Positions 9,631-21,613 of a DNA stretch of 25,349 bases are shown here, piece after piece. Below the pieces are notes generated by a model that was not told the DNA's origin, searched no databases, and was given only the letters and a program-made list of their open reading frames with translations. The stretch is from Rhizomucor pusillus (taxonomy: Eukaryota > Mucoromycota > Mucoromycetes > Mucorales > Lichtheimiaceae). Both the position numbers and the translations under genes were made by a program. Location: assembly GCA_900175165.2 (NCBI GenBank), contig FWWN02000690.1:1-25349 (forward strand). Direction: 5' to 3'. Position 1 is the first letter of the stretch. Every line of letters starts with the position of its first letter.

Positions 9631-9738
9631 ATGCCAATCAGTTTGCTAACCGAAAGATTGATTTTGCAAAAAGGCCACTTAAAGCATTGTACATTACCAC
9701 TTCATACACATCAGATCATCCCATATCATAGATTCTAA
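9631..9738 (+). promoter_or_regulatory. Upstream ORF in the CPSase leader (35 codons)
   Basis: An ATG at 9631 opens 35 codons and ends in TAA at 9736-9738, two bases before the CPSase ATG at 9741. A second upstream ORF in another frame starts at 9612 and ends in TAG at 9729-9731 (39 codons). Neither resembles the arginine attenuator peptide of ascomycete CPA1 leaders. They matter only if transcription starts upstream of 9612, which the sequence does not prove. Confidence 0.35.
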
Positions 9739-9740
9739 AC

Positions 9741-12700
9741 ATGGCACCAAGCATTCTTATTCCTCCTGTCAACGCTGCCGATTCCGGCGCTGCTAATGCC
9801 CATTCTTCTTCCTCCGCCGCTCCGGCTTTCCGCCCGGTCGTTGCTGTTGAAGACTACACCGATGTCACCACTGGTGCGCTCCTCTTGCAGGATGGCACTG
9901 TCTTCCAGGGTGTCTCCTTTGGCGCCGAAGGAAAGAGCATTTCTGGTGAATGCGTTTTCCAAACTGGTACGGTTTTATTGATGAGATGGATCATTTTTGG
10001 AAAGTGGGATCCGATCTTAATGCATGCGTGACAAATTAGGTATGGTCGGCTATCCGGAATCTTTGACCGATCCGTCCTATCGTGGTCAGATCCTGGTTCT
10101 CACCTACCCATTGATTGGCAACTATGGTGTCCCCGACCGATCCGAAATGGATGAACTCTTGAAGGATATCCCCAAGTACTTTGAGTCTCACGAGATTCAC
10201 ATTGCCGGCTTGATCGTCTGCAACTACGCTCAGGACTACTCACACTACTTGGCAAACTCTTCTCTTTCTGCCTGGCTCAAGGAAAACAATGTACCTGCCT
10301 TGTATGGTATTGATTCCCGCTCTGTCACCAAGAAGATCCGAAATGAAGGTGTCTTGCTTGCAAAGATCCTTTTCCCCAAGGCATCGGTGGCTTCGCCTGA
10401 ATCTGTCGAGGACTACGAGGACGTTGAATGGTTTGACCCCAATCAGCGCAACCTTGTAGCTGAAGTTTCTATCAAGGAACCCAAGATATACACTCCTGAA
10501 CCATCCAAGGCTATCAAGATTTCCTCTGGCCGCACCCTTAGAATCTTGGCTGTCGATGTCGGTATGAAGTTCAACCAGATCCGCTGCTTTGTCTACCGCG
10601 GTGTCGAGCTCAAGGTTGTTCCATGGGACTATGATTTCGCTGCCGAGCCAGTTGACTCTTACGATGGTCTCTTCCTTTCCAACGGTCCTGGTGACCCGGT
10701 CATGGTCGAAATCACCGTCTCTCGTATCCGCAAGATTTTGGAAGCTGCCAACAAGCCCATCTTTGGTATCTGCTTGGGTCACCAACTCTTGGCCCTCGCT
10801 GCTGGCGCAAAGACTTTGAAGATGAAGTATGGTAACCGTGGTCAGAACTTGCCCTGCACAAGCATGATCTCTGGTCGCTGCTACATTACCTCCCAGAACC
10901 ATGGCTACGCCGTCGACGGCAACTCGCTTCCTAGCGATTTCCAGGAACTTTTCGTCAACGCCAATGATGGTTCCAACGAGGGTATCATGCACAAGACTTT
11001 GCCCATCTTCTCCGTCCAGTTCCACCCCGAATCTAACCCTGGTCCTCGCGACACCGAGTTTTTGTTCGATGTTTTCATCAACACTGTCCGTGAATGCGTC
11101 GAGCAGAACAAGATGGTCCAAGTCAAGTTCCCTGGCGGTGAAGTCGCTGAGAACATCAAGAAGAACCCTCGCGTGCAGGTCAACAAGGTTCTCGTTTTGG
11201 GCTCTGGCGGTCTGTCTATTGGTCAGGCTGGTGAATTCGATTACTCTGGTTCTCAGGCTATCAAGGCCTTAAAGGAGGAAGGTATCTACACTATCTTGAT
11301 CAACCCCAACATTGCCACTATCCAGACATCCAAAGGTTTGGCCGACAAGGTCTACTTCTTGCCTGTCACTCCTGAATTCGTCCGCAAGGTTATCAAGCAG
11401 GAGAAGCCCGATGGTATCTATGTCACCTTTGGTGGTCAGACTGCTCTCAACGTTGGTGTCAAGCTCAAGGACGAATTCGAAGAATTGGGTGTCAAGGTGC
11501 TTGGTACTCCCATTGACACTATCATCACCACCGAGGACAGAGACTTGTTCGCTCAAGCCTTGTTTGAAATTAACGAAAAGTGCGCTCAGTCTGCTTCTGC
11601 AGTCAACGTGGAGGAAGCACTCGCTGCTGCCAAGGAAATTGGCTACCCCGTTATTTGCCGTGCTGCTTATGCTTTGGGTGGTCTTGGTTCCGGTTTCGCT
11701 GATAACGAGGAAGAATTGGTTGCTCTTTGCAACAAGGCCTTTGCAACCTCTCCTCAAGTCTTGATCGAACGCTCCATGAAGGGCTGGAAGGAAATCGAAT
11801 ACGAAGTTGTCCGTGATTGCCGTGACAACTGTATCACCGTCTGTAACATGGAAAACTTCGATCCTCTCGGTATTCACACCGGTGACTCCATCGTCGTTGC
11901 TCCTTCTCAGACCTTGTCCGATGCTGACTACAACATGCTCCGTACCACTGCTGTCAATGTCATTCGCCACCTTGGTGTCGTTGGTGAATGTAACATCCAG
12001 TACGCTCTCAACCCTGTCTCCAAGGAGTACTGCATCATTGAAGTCAATGCTCGTTTGTCTCGTTCGTCTGCTTTGGCTTCCAAGGCTACCGGCTATCCTC
12101 TTGCTTTTGTCGCTGCCAAGTTGGGTCTTGGTATTCCCTTGAACGAGGTCAAGAACAGCGTCACCAAGAAGACCTGCGCCTGCTTCGAGCCTTCTCTTGA
12201 TTACTGTGTTGTCAAGATTCCTCGCTGGGATTTGAAGAAGTTCACTCGCGTCAGCACTAACCTTGGCTCCTCCATGAAGTCTGTCGGTGAAGTCATGTCC
12301 ATTGGCCGTACTTTCGAGGAGACTATCCAAGAAGCTATCCGATCCATTGACTACAGCTTCCCTGGTTTTAGCAAGAACAACATTGTTGACGACGAAGAGA
12401 TCGACCGCGAACTTACTGTTCCTTCTGACCGTCGTCTCTTTGCTATTGCCAACGCCATGGCAAAGGGCTACACTGTTGACCGTATCTGGGAAATGACCAA
12501 GATTGACAAGTGGTTCTTGAACAAGCTTATGCGTATCATGAACATGGAGAAGACTTTGCAGACTTTTGCCAAGAGCAACATCCCTGCTAACCTGCTCCGT
12601 GTCGCCAAGCAGCTCGGTTTCTCTGACCGTCAGATCGCCACTCAAATCGGCAGCACCGAGTTGGCTGTCCGCAAGGCTCGCCAGGATTTGGGTATCACTC

Positions 12701-14455
12701 CTTTCGTCAAGCAGATCGATACTGGTAAGCATCTACATATGTCTGTGTGTTTGAGTAAAATATGTATGTTAACTTTGAACTTTAGTTGCTGCCGAATTCC
12801 CTGCTTACACCAACTACTTGTACATGACCTACAACGCTATTGAGCACGACCTCAACTTTGAAGACAACGGTGTCATGGTCTTGGGCTCTGGTGTCTACCG
12901 TATCGGTTCCTCTGTCGAATTCGATTGGTGTGCTGTCCGTGCTATCCGCACTTTGCGCGAGCGCGGTATCAAAACTGTCATGGTCAACTACAACCCCGAG
13001 ACCGTCTCCACTGACTACGACGAGGCTGATCGCTTGTACTTTGAAAACATCACTCTTGAACGTGTCTTGGATATCTACGAGATCGAAGGCTCTTCTGGTG
13101 TTATGATGTCCATGGGTGGCCAGACTCCCAACAACATTGCTTTGCCCTTGTATCGTCAGGGTGTCAAGGTCCTCGGTACTTCTCCTGAAAAGATCGACAA
13201 TGCCGAAAACCGCTACAAGTTCTCGAGCATGTGCGACAGCATTGGCGTTGATCAGCCTTTGTGGAAGGAGTTGACAAGCTATGAGGAAGCTGAAAAGTTC
13301 TGCTCAACTGTCGGCTACCCTGTCTTGGTCCGTCCCTCGTATGTCTTGTCTGGTGCGGCCATGAACACTGTCTACTCCAATGATGACCTTGCTGCCTACT
13401 TGAAGGAAGCTGCCGATGTTTCTCGCGAGCATCCTGTCGTTATCTCCAAGTACATTGAAGATGCCAAGGAAATCGAGATGGATGCTGTTGCATTGAACGG
13501 CAAGTTGGTTATGCATGTCATCTCTGAGCACGTTGAGAACGCTGGCGTCCACTCTGGTGATGCTACCCTGATCCAGCCTCCTCAGGGTCTTGATCCCGAG
13601 ACTGTCAGCAAGATCGAGGCCGCTACTGCCAAGATTGGTGCTGCTTTGGATATTACCGGTCCTTTTAACATCCAGTTCATTGCCAAGAACAACGAAATCA
13701 AGGTTATTGAGTGCAATGTCCGTGCTGCTCGTTCCTTCCCGTTCGTCTCCAAGGTTATCGGCGTCGACCTCATTGAACTTGCAACCAACGCCATGCTTGG
13801 TTTTCCCGTTGAAGCCTATCCCAAGGTCGATATTCCCAAGAACTACGTCGGTGTCAAGGTTCCTCAGTTCTCCTTCAGCCGTCTCGCTGGTGCCGATCCT
13901 GTCCTTGGCGTCGAAATGGCATCCACCGGTGAAGTTGCTTGCTTCGGTGAAGACAAGTACTCTGCCTACATCAAGGGTCTCGTGGCTACCGGTTTCAAGC
14001 TTCCCAAGAAGAACGTCTTGTTCTCGATTGGTTCGCAAAAGGAGAAGGAAGAACTCTTGCCCTCTGTCCGCAAGTTGCATGAACTCGGCTACAACATCTT
14101 TGCCACTGCCGGTACCGCCGACTTTATCAAGCAAAACGGCATTCCTGTCTTCCGTCTCGAAGATGACACCAGCGATCCTCAATGCTCGCTTGCTCACCAC
14201 CTCTCCAACAACCTGATCGATATGTACTTTAACATTCCTTCTCCTAACCGTTTCTGCCGTCCGGCTTCTTTCGTCTCTGCCGGCTACCGCTCTCGCCGCA
14301 TGGCTGTCGACTACTCTATCCCCTTGCTTACCAACGCAAAGTGCGTCAAGGTGTTCGTCGAAGGTCTTGCTCGCTTGAACGGAGGAGACTATGCAGTTTC
14401 CCCCTTAGACTACCAACTCGATGGCAAGATTGGTGCCAAAGATATCGCCTGTTAA
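9741..14455 (+). CDS. Fused glutamine-dependent carbamoyl-phosphate synthase (URA2/CAD-type, no ATCase domain)
   Basis: Exons 9741-9966, 10040-12724 and 12786-14455 (introns 73 and 61 nt) encode 1526 residues. The enzyme makes carbamoyl phosphate from glutamine, bicarbonate and two ATP for pyrimidines or arginine. Order: small-subunit domain (about 45-200); glutamine amidotransferase with nucleophile C320 in [10 protein letters not shown] and H404/E406 in QFHPES, spaced as in E. coli (84 and 86 residues); first ATP-grasp half from about 453; second half from about 975; MGS-like allosteric domain from about 1378. The catalytic Cys is intact, unlike ureotelic CPS1. Sequence words follow fungal Ura2 closely, yet the frame ends right after the MGS domain at TAA 14453, so the dihydroorotase-like and aspartate transcarbamylase parts of Ura2 (about 2200 residues) are absent. 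No clear mitochondrial presequence: the first Arg is near residue 31. Strong bias to GTC, ATC, AAG and CTC codons suggests high expression. Confidence 0.93.
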
Positions 14456-14732
14456 TTAGATTAACCGTTTCTCTTTTTCTTTGCTTTTTGCTCTGTTTTA
14501 GTATCATTTGTGATTTTTTTATTTTTTACATGCACAATACTTTGTGTCTATACATACGTATGGTTTTTTATCCGTTAATTATCATGTACATAATTGTAGT
14601 AAAAAGGGCTATTTAATCATCGGGGTTCCGTTCAATTTTGTTGCGTCTGTTTTGTCTGTCTGTTTTGTCTGTTGTCTTTACTTTCTTGCCCTTCAGCCTT
14701 GTACATTGCAGTGAAGGACAACAAGAGGAACC

Positions 14733-16732
14733 ATGTCGAATTTCCAATTCGAACCTCCTCCACGACACTCATCCTCTTCCCGTGCTCGAGCGCCAGCAAG
14801 TTTCTTTAGCCTCCAGGGACGACCGAGATATTCGAATTCGCTGCCCATTCCTCGAAAACGGCGCACAATCAAGGAAGAAGTTGAGACATTTATTCAGCGT
14901 TGCAGTCGCGGCTCGCCTCACGTTCCGTATTACTTGCAAGGGACAACGTATGCAGCGCTTGTGCGCGAGCAGTTTGAATTATACAGCAGCAAATGCGTTA
15001 CGCGAACGACAGCGCGCTCGTCATGCCAGAACAACAAGGTATGCACGCTCGACCCTGCTTCTATACCCCCAGATTCGTTTCTGGCTTCACTCATATCCCA
15101 AGACCTGCGATTACCTTCAGCGTGGAATCCTTGTGATACTGGCGAATTCGTGTCTGTGAGCGCTGATGGCATGGAACTGTCGTACAAGGGAACGCTTAGC
15201 GACGATTCGGACGTATCGGCTGCTCGCGCAAACTTTCCATTCAGACCACAGTGCGGTATCTTTTACTACGAAGTCGAGATCGTGTCCAAAGGTGTGGATG
15301 GTCACATTGGGATCGGATTCTGTTGGCCGACATGCAGCCTGGATAGATTGCCTGGTAAGAAGTCTCTTGTCAAGTTGCAAAGTCAATCAATCTGACTTTA
15401 TGTTTTTCTTCAAAAGGATGGGAGGATCATTCTTGGGGATACCACGGTGATGACGGACACTTGTTTTCTGGACCTGGAACGAGCAGACCATATGGACCCA
15501 AATTTGGCACGGGTGATATTGTTGGATGCGGTATCGATTTCAGAGACATGTCAGCGTTTTATACCATGAATGGCATTTTCCTCGGCACAGCATTTCGAAA
15601 CATTCTCGGTAGACATATATACCCATTTGTTGGTTTCAAAACGCCTGGGGAGCATATTCGAGCAAACTTTGGACAAAAGCAATTCGTATTTGACATTGAA
15701 CAGTACTACAAGGAAGAGCAACGAAATACATTCAATGAAATTACTAGAGAAGTGAAATTACCGACGACACCTGGTCATGGAAAACTAGAGAATAGCGTTA
15801 TATTCGATTATCTTTTGCACCATGGATATACCAAATCGGCACAGGCATTCAAGAAGAGCGTATCTTTGAGTCAGCAGGAGAATAACAACGATGGAGATCT
15901 GGAGCAAGATGCAGAAAAAAGACAGGGTAAGTAAATGCATGCTAGATTATTACATAAGGATCAAAAGGTCGCAGAGTCTAATAATGCCCGTATGCTTAGA
16001 TATATGCAACGCGGTTTCTCGAGGCGACATTGAACAAGCAATTGAAATGTGTAAAGAATACGATCCATATTTTTTCGACCAAAATGAAATACTCTTATTT
16101 CGGCTACATTGTCGTCTGTTCCTGGGAATGGTCAAGAAGATTGATCAGGAACGCATTGGCACCCAGCGAATGGATGTAAATATTTTGCCCGAAGTTCCTT
16201 CAGCTAACAAAAGCAAGGGCAAAAGCAAACAGTACGCAGGCGTCAAACGGCGGCGCAACGAGCGAGATCAACGAGTAGGGGATGTGGTTGCTGAGAACAA
16301 TAGCGCTGAGGACACGCTTGATTTCCAGAGGATACTAGAATTTGGAAACGAACTTAAATATACATATGCCCAGCTTGCAGAAACAAACCCCAAAATCAAA
16401 GAAGAGATGGAGGTATGAGCATCGCGAACTCGAAAATCCTAAGAAGGAGTGCTGACTATCGATTATTTTCTTTGCAGGCTGCATTTTCAGTGATTGCTTA
16501 CTCAAACTTGGATTCTTCAGCGGTTTCACATCTATACGATGCATCGCACACCGAGGAACTTGCTAAAGATCTAAACGCGGCAATGTTAATCTCCAAGAAC
16601 AAGAATCCTCAATCCAGTCTAGAACGGATATATCGGCAAACAGCTGCAGCTTTAACAGAAATTTCATTGCTTGGAAACGCACGGTCATCAATGTTCGTTT
16701 CCGAACGCGATTGCCTCGTACGACAAGATTAG
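14733..16732 (+). CDS. GID1: GID1/Vid30/RanBP9-type SPRY-LisH-CTLH scaffold of the GID E3 ligase
   Basis: Exons 14733-15354, 15417-15926, 16000-16412 and 16478-16732 (introns 62, 73 and 65 nt) encode 599 residues. In yeast and animals this protein is a scaffold of the GID/CTLH ubiquitin ligase, which degrades gluconeogenic enzymes and other targets. A polar Ser/Arg-rich N-terminus leads to a SPRY domain (about 125-280; YYEVEIVSKG, HIGIGFCW, GWEDHSWGYHGDDG, VGCGIDF). LisH follows at about 333-359 (IFDYLLHHGYTKSAQAF), CTLH at about 378-435 (AVSRGDIEQAIEMC) and CRA to the end (SSLERIYRQTAAAL). A basic insert (KSKGKSKQ, VKRRRNER) between CTLH and CRA may be a nuclear signal. The 277-bp gap after the CPSase gene must contain its promoter. 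Convergent with the MTR10 gene, with 173 bp between the stops. Confidence 0.93.
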
Positions 16733-16905
16733 CAACCACGCTTCTATGCTTTTTTACTTTTGCACATAAAAATCACGCCTTTGCCCCAACCCCCTGCCAT
16801 CAAACTTCACTCGCATACGTGTGTGCAATTTGTTTTCTTGTTGTAATATGTACATACTATCTCTTCTTTGTTCTTTTTAAAAAAAATTACCCCCCACTTG
16901 TATAC

Positions 16906-19900
16906 CTATTGTCGTGCCCGGAGAGCATTCTTTCTTCTATATGAAATGATAAAGTCTGACAATACGCGTCGTGCTTTTGCCCATTGTTTCTCTTGAATGG
17001 CACTGGAAATTTCCAAATAAGTTACGGGCTTTTTTCAGGTTTCGCTCTCTATCATGCATCGTACCTCATATACTGTTGCAGGAATTCTGTACGTTCGGTT
17101 GCAGGCACGCTGTTCTCTGGGAGACTGTTGATGACACCGAGGACCCATTGGCTCGTTTCAGCTGGAAGGATTTGTGTCAGCGACTTGATAATAGTTGCCA
17201 CGTCTGGGATGGTCTCCCAGTTGTAGTGATAAAACAGCCCATCGAATAGTGCCCTAACAAAGTCGCCTCCGAACTGCTTGAATAATTCGATGATCCGTGC
17301 ACCATTTTGACCGATCGCAGCAGCTGTGCGAGGTGCATCCCCTGGCACGAGCTCATCTACAGAAAGAGCGATACCGAACAGGCGTCGATAGAACGTGACA
17401 ACCGCTGTCAATCCTTTAGGTTCTTCCATGGCTAAACCGGCCAGGCCTGCCTGGAACACGGATGGTAAAAGCATGCTTTGCACCAGATGCGTCGGTGCTC
17501 GCTCCAAGAGACATGTCACCATGCGGAAATAATCTTCCACCACTGACAGCAAGGATTGAGCATCAATGGAAAAAAGAAAAGGAAAAGCTATCATGGTCTC
17601 TTCTTACCATCAGGAATCTCGTTCAAGTTCTTCTCTTGCATGACCTTGAACATGGTTGCGCTCAGTCGTTCTACGAGTCCAAAGCAAGCGGATGCATTTT
17701 CGGCACTGCCCTCTGCATATTCGCGGATGATCTTGGAGGATACGTACAAGTACACGCTAAGGTGGCTATGGTCAAACCCGCTCACAAGTCTTTCAACGAG
17801 CTGTGGTAGCATCGGCACAAAGTGGAGACCATAGGATTGCACACAAGCTCTTAAACACTTGCCAAGTTGCTCACACACGAGGTCTTGGTCGCCATAATTT
17901 TTTAGACACAGATCAAAGATTGGCCAAAGCTCATTCACAAAGTTGACACATGGATGCGACTGGTCCAGCGGAACTTCTGGGTGGATGACCTCCAGAAATA
18001 CAGAGATGAGTTCCAGCAAGTCTGTGATATGCAAAGATCAGTATCTATCGTAAAGAATATATATACGCTTTGATGTTTACCTCCCGCTTTTGTGCAATCG
18101 TCGCGCGTAGCAACGGCTTTTTCCTTCGATGCAACTACATGCAAGTCCTGGGCCAAAGGGAGGCAGAATTGTTGCAACGCATTCTGGAGCCCGTTGACTG
18201 GAATGACTGCCAAGACGTGCGCTACTGCCTCTGTGACCTCCAGCGCATCGAGGAACGGCAACGATCGAATAATGCTGGTGTAGAATGGATGCAGATCGGA
18301 AAGGTAGTCTATTAATAACTGCAAAGCCATGTCCGTTAAAATCTAAAGGAAGACAGCTGATAGTCCAGATAATTCAACTCACCTCGTTGCAGTCTTTGCA
18401 CAAGTGTTTTAGAGCCAGTGCACTTGCTGCAGCAACTTCTGCGTTCTGGAAGCCAGCTGATATAAAATTTAGTTGATATGTAATGAACTGAGGGTGGAAT
18501 CGTGTCCAGAAGGAGTAGCGTGAAATGACCAGCGTCGCAGCATATCGAATCTTGGGGTGTTCAGGTAACTTCGACAAAAGTTCCAAGATTTGGGGCAGGA
18601 CTCTGTCTTCATTCTCGGAAACTTCAGAGCCCATAGATCGAAGCGAAAATATAGGTGCTTCGATTTGTTGCCAAGTAGCAGGTCCAGGTTGATTCAAAAG
18701 GGTCTGTAACTGTACCAATGCTTTTGACAAGCACCGTTCGGATGATAGTACTCTGCAGCAGTCTTTCAGTGTATCGCCCATCTCGTGCCGAAATTCTCGG
18801 AATTCATCTCGTTGCTCTGCTGTCCAGTCTGTTGTGTCTTCCGGATAATGAAGATGCTGGATAATAACGTCCACAAGAGCTTCATAGTAGTGGGACAATG
18901 CTGGGATAGCAGGTGCATACGACTCGGTCGTCAATGTGTTTGTGAGTTCGTACCAGAATTTGAATGTGATGGGCACAATATCGAGATCTTGGTAGGCTGT
19001 GCATTCCATAATACCGTCCATAATGGGGCGGAATGTGTCTGGGTGCTTTGCAATGAGCGAAACGTATGCCTCGCCTGCTGCTACAAAAAGACGACAGTAA
19101 CCGCGTACAGCATCGCTGTCTTCCTCTTCCTTGACTATCTTTAATTTTGGCAGTAATGATTCAAATCGTGGGTATATCTTTTCAATGATTGCTTTTGAAT
19201 CGTCGACCTCTCGTGTCTCGTAAATAAGTTCACTGGCTAAATCAACAGCAGCCTCAAACAGCGTATCGTGAGCAAGGGCTTCAAATGTCATGTCTAACAT
19301 TGGACTGCTGGCAAACATGTTGATATCGACATCTCCTGTCCGAACCCAGCTCGCGATGCAACGAAGCACTTGTTCCTGCAGATCTGCGTTGCCAACTAGA
19401 ATACGTGGTGAACGACATTAATCCCTTTTTTTCTAGCGCGTGCATTTTAAACTAATCGCATAATATTTACCGCTAGATTGCATATACACAATAAGAAGTT
19501 TCATTACTTCCGCTGCATTCTGCTCCAGCAAGGCCGCACTCTGTTCCCTGTATTCCTTATCCTAAATGGATTTGCATTAATTTTCATTTGTCCACAAAAA
19601 GCTAACTTTGTATTTGGGCATACCGTTAGAGGCAAACGACTGTTTCCTTCGATTTCTTCCGGCAAAATAGTCAAGAATTCCAGCAAACAGGCGGCTGTTT
19701 CCGGCGATGATCCAAACTTGTTGACCATATCCTGTACAGCAGTCTTCCATTCCGGCATCTGAATGGCAAGGTCAGCCAGAGCCAGGCACAGCTGCACCGC
19801 GATAGCCTTCTGTCTCGATGCTTCAGTCGCTAAGAGAGCCACGAGCGAGTCTCGCAGTGAGAACCGCGCTTCGGTGTTGAGATCACGCAAGTCGTAAACG

Positions 19901-20272
19901 ACCTATTGATTTATTTGGTCTCAAAATATAAGCGTCGCGTGCCAAAAACAAGTCGACCCACCATTAAAGTCTAACCTTTTGTCTAAACGTCTGTGCTGCA
20001 AACAAGCGCGTCTCCACGTTGGCGTTGTCAGCCTTTATCAAGTAGTCGGCGGCTGTCCAGGCATCGGGCTATGCGATTTTTGTCAATGAGTCTGGTCTTC
20101 TCTTTTTTTTTTTTTTTGCTGGATCGAAGCGGCTGTGGACATTGAGGCGACAGCGTACCTGCTTTTGAAATGCTTCGAGCCATCGGGTTGCTTCTTTCTT
20201 TGCGTGAGGATCTGTGGAAGAGTACAATGCCGAGAGAGCTTCAAGCACTTGCGCCACGGAAGCCGAGGCCAT
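16906..20272 (-). CDS. MTR10: Importin-beta family nuclear import receptor MTR10 / transportin-3
   Basis: Nine exons on the minus strand: 20159-20272, 19976-20068, 19902-19624, 19561-19471, 19395-18383, 18318-18081, 18021-17608, 17542-17065, 17002-16906 (introns 59-90 nt). They join in frame to 938 residues, the usual length of the family. Mtr10 imports Npl3-type SR proteins and acts in tRNA retrograde import; TNPO3 imports SR splicing factors. The N-terminus (TRWLEAFQKQPDAW, FAAQTFRQKV) and LALADLAIQMPEWK are typical; the rest is HEAT-repeat helices. The 97-nt last exon restores a basic C-terminal helix (ARRVLSDF, SYRRKN) resembling the end of human TNPO3; without that splice the protein would stop about 30 residues early. 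At 18319-18382 a closer acceptor 24 nt upstream also keeps frame and would add 8 residues. The first intron contains a 17-base T run on the plus strand. Confidence 0.92.
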
Positions 20273-20629
20273 GATTATGTTTTAGCGATCCAAAAACGGT
20301 GGAACTTGCAGAGCGCCCGCGAATGCCTCTGTTCTGTCTCGGCCGCTGAATTCTATGATGAAATGCTCCGTGCACCCAGCAGAAACAACATTGTCCCTTA
20401 AAGTCGAGTAGCAACCAATTGCTCTTGTACTGACATTAATTGCATACGTTTCATCAAATTAGAGACTAGCTTTGGGAATATTCAGGAACCCGAATGCTTA
20501 AGGGATATGTCGATCCAATTCATTGGATTCACGTGAGTGTGTAATTTTACCAAGAATAATAACAGAACAAACCAAGCAAACAAGTGAAAATACAAAGGAT
20601 CTAATAGGACGGTATATACATTTGTAGTT
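20273..20629. other. Intergenic: MTR10 promoter side and FAD1 3' flank
   Basis: Both flanking genes are read leftward, so this holds the MTR10 promoter near 20280-20400 and the FAD1 3' untranslated region on the right. AT-rich toward 20540-20625. No further gene or repeat is visible. Confidence 0.55.
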
Positions 20630-21613
20630 CTACTTTTTGGATGAGCCTGCTCTCCCGCATCGTTCGTGTCTTTCGTCCTCTAACATATAAGCCGGCTGAT
20701 ATCCATTGTCAGCGCGCAGGTCCGGATTAGGGTCCGTGTTCTCCATGCTACCGAGTGAGGTATATCTTGGAAAAACCGTTAGTCATCAAGATCATCAGAC
20801 TCAACAATTCGAGTATGTTTACCCCATATCATACAATGAACAGTAAGGCACCTTTAGGTATCTCAGGAAATCCCATACATTTTTAAATGACCAATTGATG
20901 ATAGGATGTACGCGCATAAATTGTGGCCAGTCCTTGTCAGTCATGTCAAAATGTGTCAAATCGCCTGACAGAAATTTGGGATTGTTACTTTTACGAATAT
21001 GCATAGAATTTGGGTCTTTTCTTCTCTTGCACACCTGCATATGGATCATTTCTTCTAATTCCAACAAAAATAGCTTTAGGTTTTGGGTGAGTGCTGTCTA
21101 AAAATGTCTGCAATGCTGTACGCATAGGTCCTGGTATGGCGACGCAATCTAGATTGTACCTCTGGGCGCATACATCGACGAATGCATCCACGTGCGGAAA
21201 AGGATTTGGGTATGTGATATACACCGTGCGCAGCTGGTGTTTACCGTTCAACCGAGATAGAACTGCCGCGACAAGGTGCAAGAGGACTGTGCAGTCCTTG
21301 CCCCCATTGAACGAAAGCGAGATTCCTTCCTTCCTACACGCACGAAACAAAGCAACGTATGAGTGTCCTTTTCCTGCTTCCTGTTCCGTTAAGGTGCATT
21401 TTTCTATGAGTCTCCTTACCCATATAGCTTGTATGCTTCCTCGATAATTGACAGAGCTTCCTTAACGAACGGTGCAACTGGTTCCGAGGTAGATTCTGCA
21501 AGCTCGTATACCGTGTCTCCAATGTACTTAAAATCGTATTGCTCCAAAGTCTCGAATTTTGGATCGACCTGATTCAGTGTGCACCCGTGGTTGGCAGGTG
21601 GTGTAATTTGCAT
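20630..21613 (-). CDS. FAD1: FAD synthetase (FMN adenylyltransferase)
   Basis: Exons 21420-21613, 21035-21333, 20823-20964 and 20630-20765 (introns 86, 70 and 57 nt) give 256 residues from the ATG at 21613. The enzyme transfers AMP from ATP to FMN, giving FAD and pyrophosphate. It belongs to the PAPS-reductase-like ATP-pyrophosphatase family: the PP-loop is SFNGGKDC at 72-79, GIRRNDPYAG at about 156-165 contacts the flavin nucleotide, and HFDMTDKDWP, RVHPIINW and the C-terminal YTSLGSMENTDPNP complete the signature. The N-terminus is unresolved. The first exon's frame stays open upstream to a possible acceptor at 21663; exon 21719-21797 would join in frame, giving 305 residues from an ATG at 21890 (extra exon 21872-21890), while reading straight on from an ATG at 21828 is also possible. 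Yeast Fad1 has 306 residues. Confidence 0.88.

Larger units (their letters stand above)
9285..9740. other. GEMIN7-like 3' flank and CPSase promoter/leader
   Basis: Contains the 9392-9415 hairpin, CT-rich and weak TATA-like sequence (about 9496-9505), a G-run and C-run pair forming an imperfect inverted repeat around 9579-9613, and two overlapping short upstream ORFs that end just before the CPSase start codon. The last 100 bases before the ATG are otherwise ATG-free. Confidence 0.55.

Noticed and set aside
11269..12732. 487-codon open frame antisense to the CPSase gene (also 10240-11121 and 13304-14200 minus)
   Set aside because: These are shadows produced by the strong codon bias of the sense gene; the translations are low in information and match no domain.
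14456..14732. A missing ATCase domain hidden downstream of the CPSase stop
   Set aside because: The gap is only 277 bases, AT-rich and without ATCase words, and the next frame belongs to GID1.
15039..15072. 34-nt GT-AG segment in exon 1 of GID1 that could be an intron
   Set aside because: It is shorter than every other intron here (minimum 48), and its removal breaks the reading frame, since 34 is not a multiple of three.
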